Assembly: GCA_012932865.1 (NCBI GenBank)
Contig: SAXG01000071.1
Coordinates: 1-64,000, forward strand
Length of the DNA: 64,000 bases
Reading direction: 5' to 3'
Origin: Amylostereum areolatum
Taxonomy: Eukaryota; Basidiomycota; Agaricomycetes; Russulales; Stereaceae
Under the pieces are notes generated by a model. The model was not told where the DNA came from and searched no databases. It saw only the letters and a program-made list of their open reading frames with translations. A program made the position numbers and the translations under genes. Shown here piece after piece: positions 61,101-64,000 of this stretch (position 1 is the first letter of the stretch; each line of letters starts with the position of its first letter).

Positions 61101-62060
61101 GCGAGGAGGACGAAAACGTCGAGATGGACTTCGGCGAAGGCACGGGGAGCGAAGATACATCGGAAGAGAGCGACGTCGGCGAGGACGACGAAGACGCAAT
61201 AAGTGAATCAGGTGATGAGGAGGAGGGATGGCAGGACGAAGACGAGGATGAGGACAAGGATAACCTGGTGGAAGAGGAGGAAGCGCATGCTCATACGCAT
61301 GTTGAAGAAGCTGACGAGGACGACGGCGACGAAGAAGATGACGATGACGAAGCCTCATTTACCACTTTCCCTTCCTAACATGTTTTGCTAAACAAGAACA
61401 TGACGGCTTCTGGCAAGGCGATGGTGAACATGATGGACGAAGAAGGCGATAACGACCAAGGTGAAGGTACGTTATACATGCAAATTTGTCGAGCGCTATT
61501 GACAGAAGTATTTGCTAGTCGAACTTCCAACCTTCCAAGGTGAATGGAGAAGAGGACGGCGGCATGGGCTCGGACGATGAGTATGTATATTCTCAAGGGC
61601 TCTTAGTATGATATGGGACTAACATTCAGTCGTAGGCTCGATGCCGAACTCCGGATGCTTGATAGTCAAGAAGGTCCAGGAGATATCTTCCGCTTTATCC
61701 CTGGTATTCCCGAGGGTCTTCCAGGCTTCATGGGTACACATGCCGGAGGGAACATCGTCATTACTGGCTGGTTGCACGCGCCAAGGCTTCGTGCGGATGG
61801 TGAGCCCATACTCGTTAACGGAGCCGAATGCCACTTATAATCATCGTAGGCGATGATGACATAGAAATTTCAGGACGTCCGCGGGGAGCTCAGCCAGTCG
61901 AGAACGTAACACACCCGCTTCTCATAGAAGAGCCAGCACTCCCCGGAGGTCAGTCATCAGGGCAAGGCAGGTCGAATCCTCGAGGTGGGAGGTCGGTTTT
62001 CGGAGGTTCTGGGAGACAACAGGATATTCTTCAGGCAACCGAAGACGTCATCGGTGGTTC
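58141..62060 (+). pseudogene. Internal fragment of TOM1/HUWE1 E3 ubiquitin ligase, arm B copy
   Basis: Same block order as the arm A copy. It begins EQMPEAMFSGVLSEG followed in frame by TGA and then ATLHAISFYRNGG. The UBA domain runs ESRIQQVAEMG directly into AVERALTRTQNHVN: about 11 bases coding for the usual loop are deleted, shifting the frame. Another one-base shift precedes AKELVKTAEQWREELNAG. These defects are shared with arm A. The acidic tract lies at 61058-61370 and recognisable sequence stops near 62060 after GDDDIEISGRPRGAQPVE and EEPALPGGQSSGQGRS. The family protein has more than 3000 residues and a C-terminal HECT domain; about 1150 residues remain here and no HECT. Tom1 family ligases act in nuclear protein turnover and mRNA export, so a full-length copy should exist elsewhere. 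Confidence 0.82.
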
Positions 62061-63302
62061 CGCTGTGACGTCGGAAGAGAGCGGCGTCGGCGAGGACTGC
62101 ATCGAACGATGTGGCGATGCAACGACGGGACTCCGAATTTAACGCGTTCTCGTTTATAGGACCATCTCCTTCGAGCTCCAGGGAGCACTTGTGAGAGGGC
62201 GACCTCTTCATTTCTTGTCTGTAGGTTTTGTTGAAGTATCGTGCCGGGCTCCTCCCCCCAAGGACAACACAATTGTATGGCCGGGGCGACGAAGCCTCCG
62301 AAGACCTCACGGAAACTCGACCAAACCACTGCCCCCTTTGGAAGGCGCGCCGAACTGCCACCACCGTACGCGCGAAGTATCTCCACCGCGACAGGAATGG
62401 CATCCCGCCACTTTCGTGCTCGTCAAGACCGTTAGCGTGCCCGCGGGTTTTTCAGTTTTACAGCTGGTGTGACATTCTGATGAGGCGAATGTGGAGAGAG
62501 CCTCATCGACGGCGAGGAAGGCGTGAGTGCCTTCCGAGTTCGCGTACGGCAGATGTGTGCGTTGGTCGTCTTTTGCTGGTTGACGGACGGCTGATGGTGT
62601 GTATTTTTGGACGGGCAGCCAACGCGCTTACAACGAGAGCAAGTTCGTGAGCAATCACCATTTATCTTGTTCACTTGTGACTGCCTATGCTATTTCGTTT
62701 GTGCAGAAAGCGTTTCAGCTTTTCCTCCTGGGTATGTGCGGATCTGCAGCCAAGGTCGGAAATTCGCGACCAGACAGCACCTTAGACGCCTTTGAGACTC
62801 CTCATCTTCGTACGTCCTCGTCTTCTTCGCGTGTCTGCGTGGCATGACTCGCGTCGCAGGAAGCGCTGTCGATCGCCTTGTAGTATTGGAGGTTTCGCAC
62901 ATACGCCGGAAGTCGGTTCTTGTTTATAGAACGTAGGGTGTTGACCTCACAATGTATCACGTTCTTCTCGTGTTCGAACATCGTGGAACCCGACAATTCG
63001 CAAGGATCGCGTCTGGGTCACATGCGGATTGATGTCTATACTCACCGTCTGGCCAAACGTGACGAATAGCAAGCGAATCGTGGTATATTGATACATCATA
63101 ATTCTAATAAAAACGTGGGTGAAATCAGTCTTAGCCCAAACCTTGTGGCTAACTTCTCGTAGACTTACAGCTGTGAATCAAAAGCAACGAGGCGAAAATC
63201 CGCGCAGCATATAAAACACGAAATCGAGCAATGAGGCCAAATAAACAATCGTTCAGACATCTACGAAGTCAGAGCAAGAAAACATCCCACGGTCCCACTC
63301 GA
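62061..63302. other. Gene-free stretch of arm B beyond the TOM1 fragment
   Basis: Mirror of 24113-25359. No HECT-domain sequence on either strand. Confidence 0.45.
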
Positions 63303-63707
63303 CTACTTGTCAACACTTTCGTCAATCCTATCCGCAAAGTCGTTGAAGGACCCGCGCTTTGAAATCTGAATGCGAGCGACGCCGGCTATCGCGTTGGCGG
63401 GGATCCCCTTGAGGGAGGGATGGAGGGCCCCTCTATTCACTCGAAGAACGATGTACCGCTCGGTGCTGTTATTGACGATCCTGCCATACACCATGCGAAG
63501 ACCGAATCGTCGGTCGAAACGCGGCGGCGGCCAGGCGCGGGTCCCAAGCATGGCCGTCTCAAGCTCAGAGTAGACTTTGGCGAAGGCGTGATACTCGAAT
63601 CCGAGGTAAGCACCTACTTTCCAGAACAGGACGCGACACTCACATCATACATATAGCCCCGAAAATCTTTCATGAAGGCCTTGGGAATGGTGATCTTTGG
63701 AAGCATC
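63303..63707 (-). CDS. Small unassigned protein gene, arm B copy
   Basis: Mirror of 23708-24112, with the same second exon. Family unknown. Confidence 0.4.
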
Positions 63708-64000
63708 TGAACCAGGAGATAAGAACGAAGGTTTTTCGCAATTGAACAAACACTCACGGCGGTGGAAGAGAATTTCAGAGTTACAGTCGAGGAAAAGGTG
63801 TTGACGAAGACGAGAAAAAAGAGGAGGGAAGCAAGAGACGCGCGACAGAAAGAGCAAGAGCGAGGTCGAGAGCAGGTATCCGCATCGCGTCTTCAGCCTC
63901 TTATATCACGGCGTCTCCTCCGTTCCCACCCTCCACCCTCCTTCCTAGTCACTATTCAAGCACGATGGCGACGACAAGGTCCCGAGGAACTCTGTCATTG

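Larger units (their letters stand above)
52246..64000 (-). repeat. Giant inverted repeat, arm B (runs past the window)
   Basis: Reverse complement of arm A, starting with GGCCTATGTCATTCT at the inner edge and still matching at the last base. It carries the same genes in mirrored order. Its TOM1 fragment keeps longer frames than that of arm A, so many of the indels between arms are losses in A. Confidence 0.95.

Noticed and set aside
23415..64000. Simple fold-back read artefact as the explanation of the inverted repeat
   Set aside because: A fold-back would not place 17 kb of unrelated sequence between arms; a haplotype join remains possible and is listed as such.
52246..64000. Reading the arms as long terminal repeats of a retroelement
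   Set aside because: The arms are inverted, not direct, carry several host-like genes, and no reverse transcriptase or integrase was seen in the window.

Overview
The window looks like nuclear DNA of a filamentous basidiomycete, most likely an Agaricomycete. Genes carry many short GT-AG introns. The conserved proteins (SWR1, Sfc1-type carrier, transportin, FSH1 hydrolase, TOM1/HUWE1) are of fungal type. The accessory region carries families that I associate with multi-copy Agaricomycete genes: DUF6589, a KDM3-like JmjC protein and two unnamed families. No bacterial features, tRNA, rRNA or CRISPR array were seen.

Left part (1-23.4 kb), mostly housekeeping: transportin/karyopherin beta-2 (-), an FSH1-like serine hydrolase (-), a 589-bp MITE-like element with a 6-bp target duplication (7220-7808), a succinate-fumarate mitochondrial carrier (-), a divergent homeodomain protein (+) tail-to-tail with the SWR1 chromatin-remodelling ATPase (-), then a gene-poor stretch with a (GATA)n microsatellite and a decayed 14-3-3 relic. 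Transportin and FSH1 are unusually dense in one-base frameshifts, while SWR1 and the carrier read cleanly.

Right part (23.4-64 kb): a very large inverted repeat. Arm A (23415-35177) and arm B (52246 to the window edge) are near-identical reverse complements of about 11.76 kb around a unique 17.07-kb spacer. Arm B runs on past the window. Each arm carries an HMG-box transcription-factor gene (no difference between copies noticed), an internal duplicated block of about 260 bp, several small unassigned genes and an internal fragment of TOM1/HUWE1 that lacks the HECT domain and shares frameshifts and a stop in both arms, so it decayed before the duplication. Arm differences are a mix of substitutions and homopolymer-length indels and are unevenly distributed.

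The spacer (35.2-52.2 kb) holds only accessory genes: a multi-exon unknown protein (-), a KDM3-like JmjC protein with a cysteine-rich zinc finger (+), a DUF6589 gene (+) and a coiled-coil unknown protein (+). The DUF6589 gene is the only gene inside a 2.93-kb segment bounded by inverted terminal repeats of about 32 bp. That makes it look like a complete DNA transposon with DUF6589 as candidate transposase. Both outer flanks of this element are perfect hairpins. This element, and the large inverted repeat around its host region, are the most interesting things in the window.
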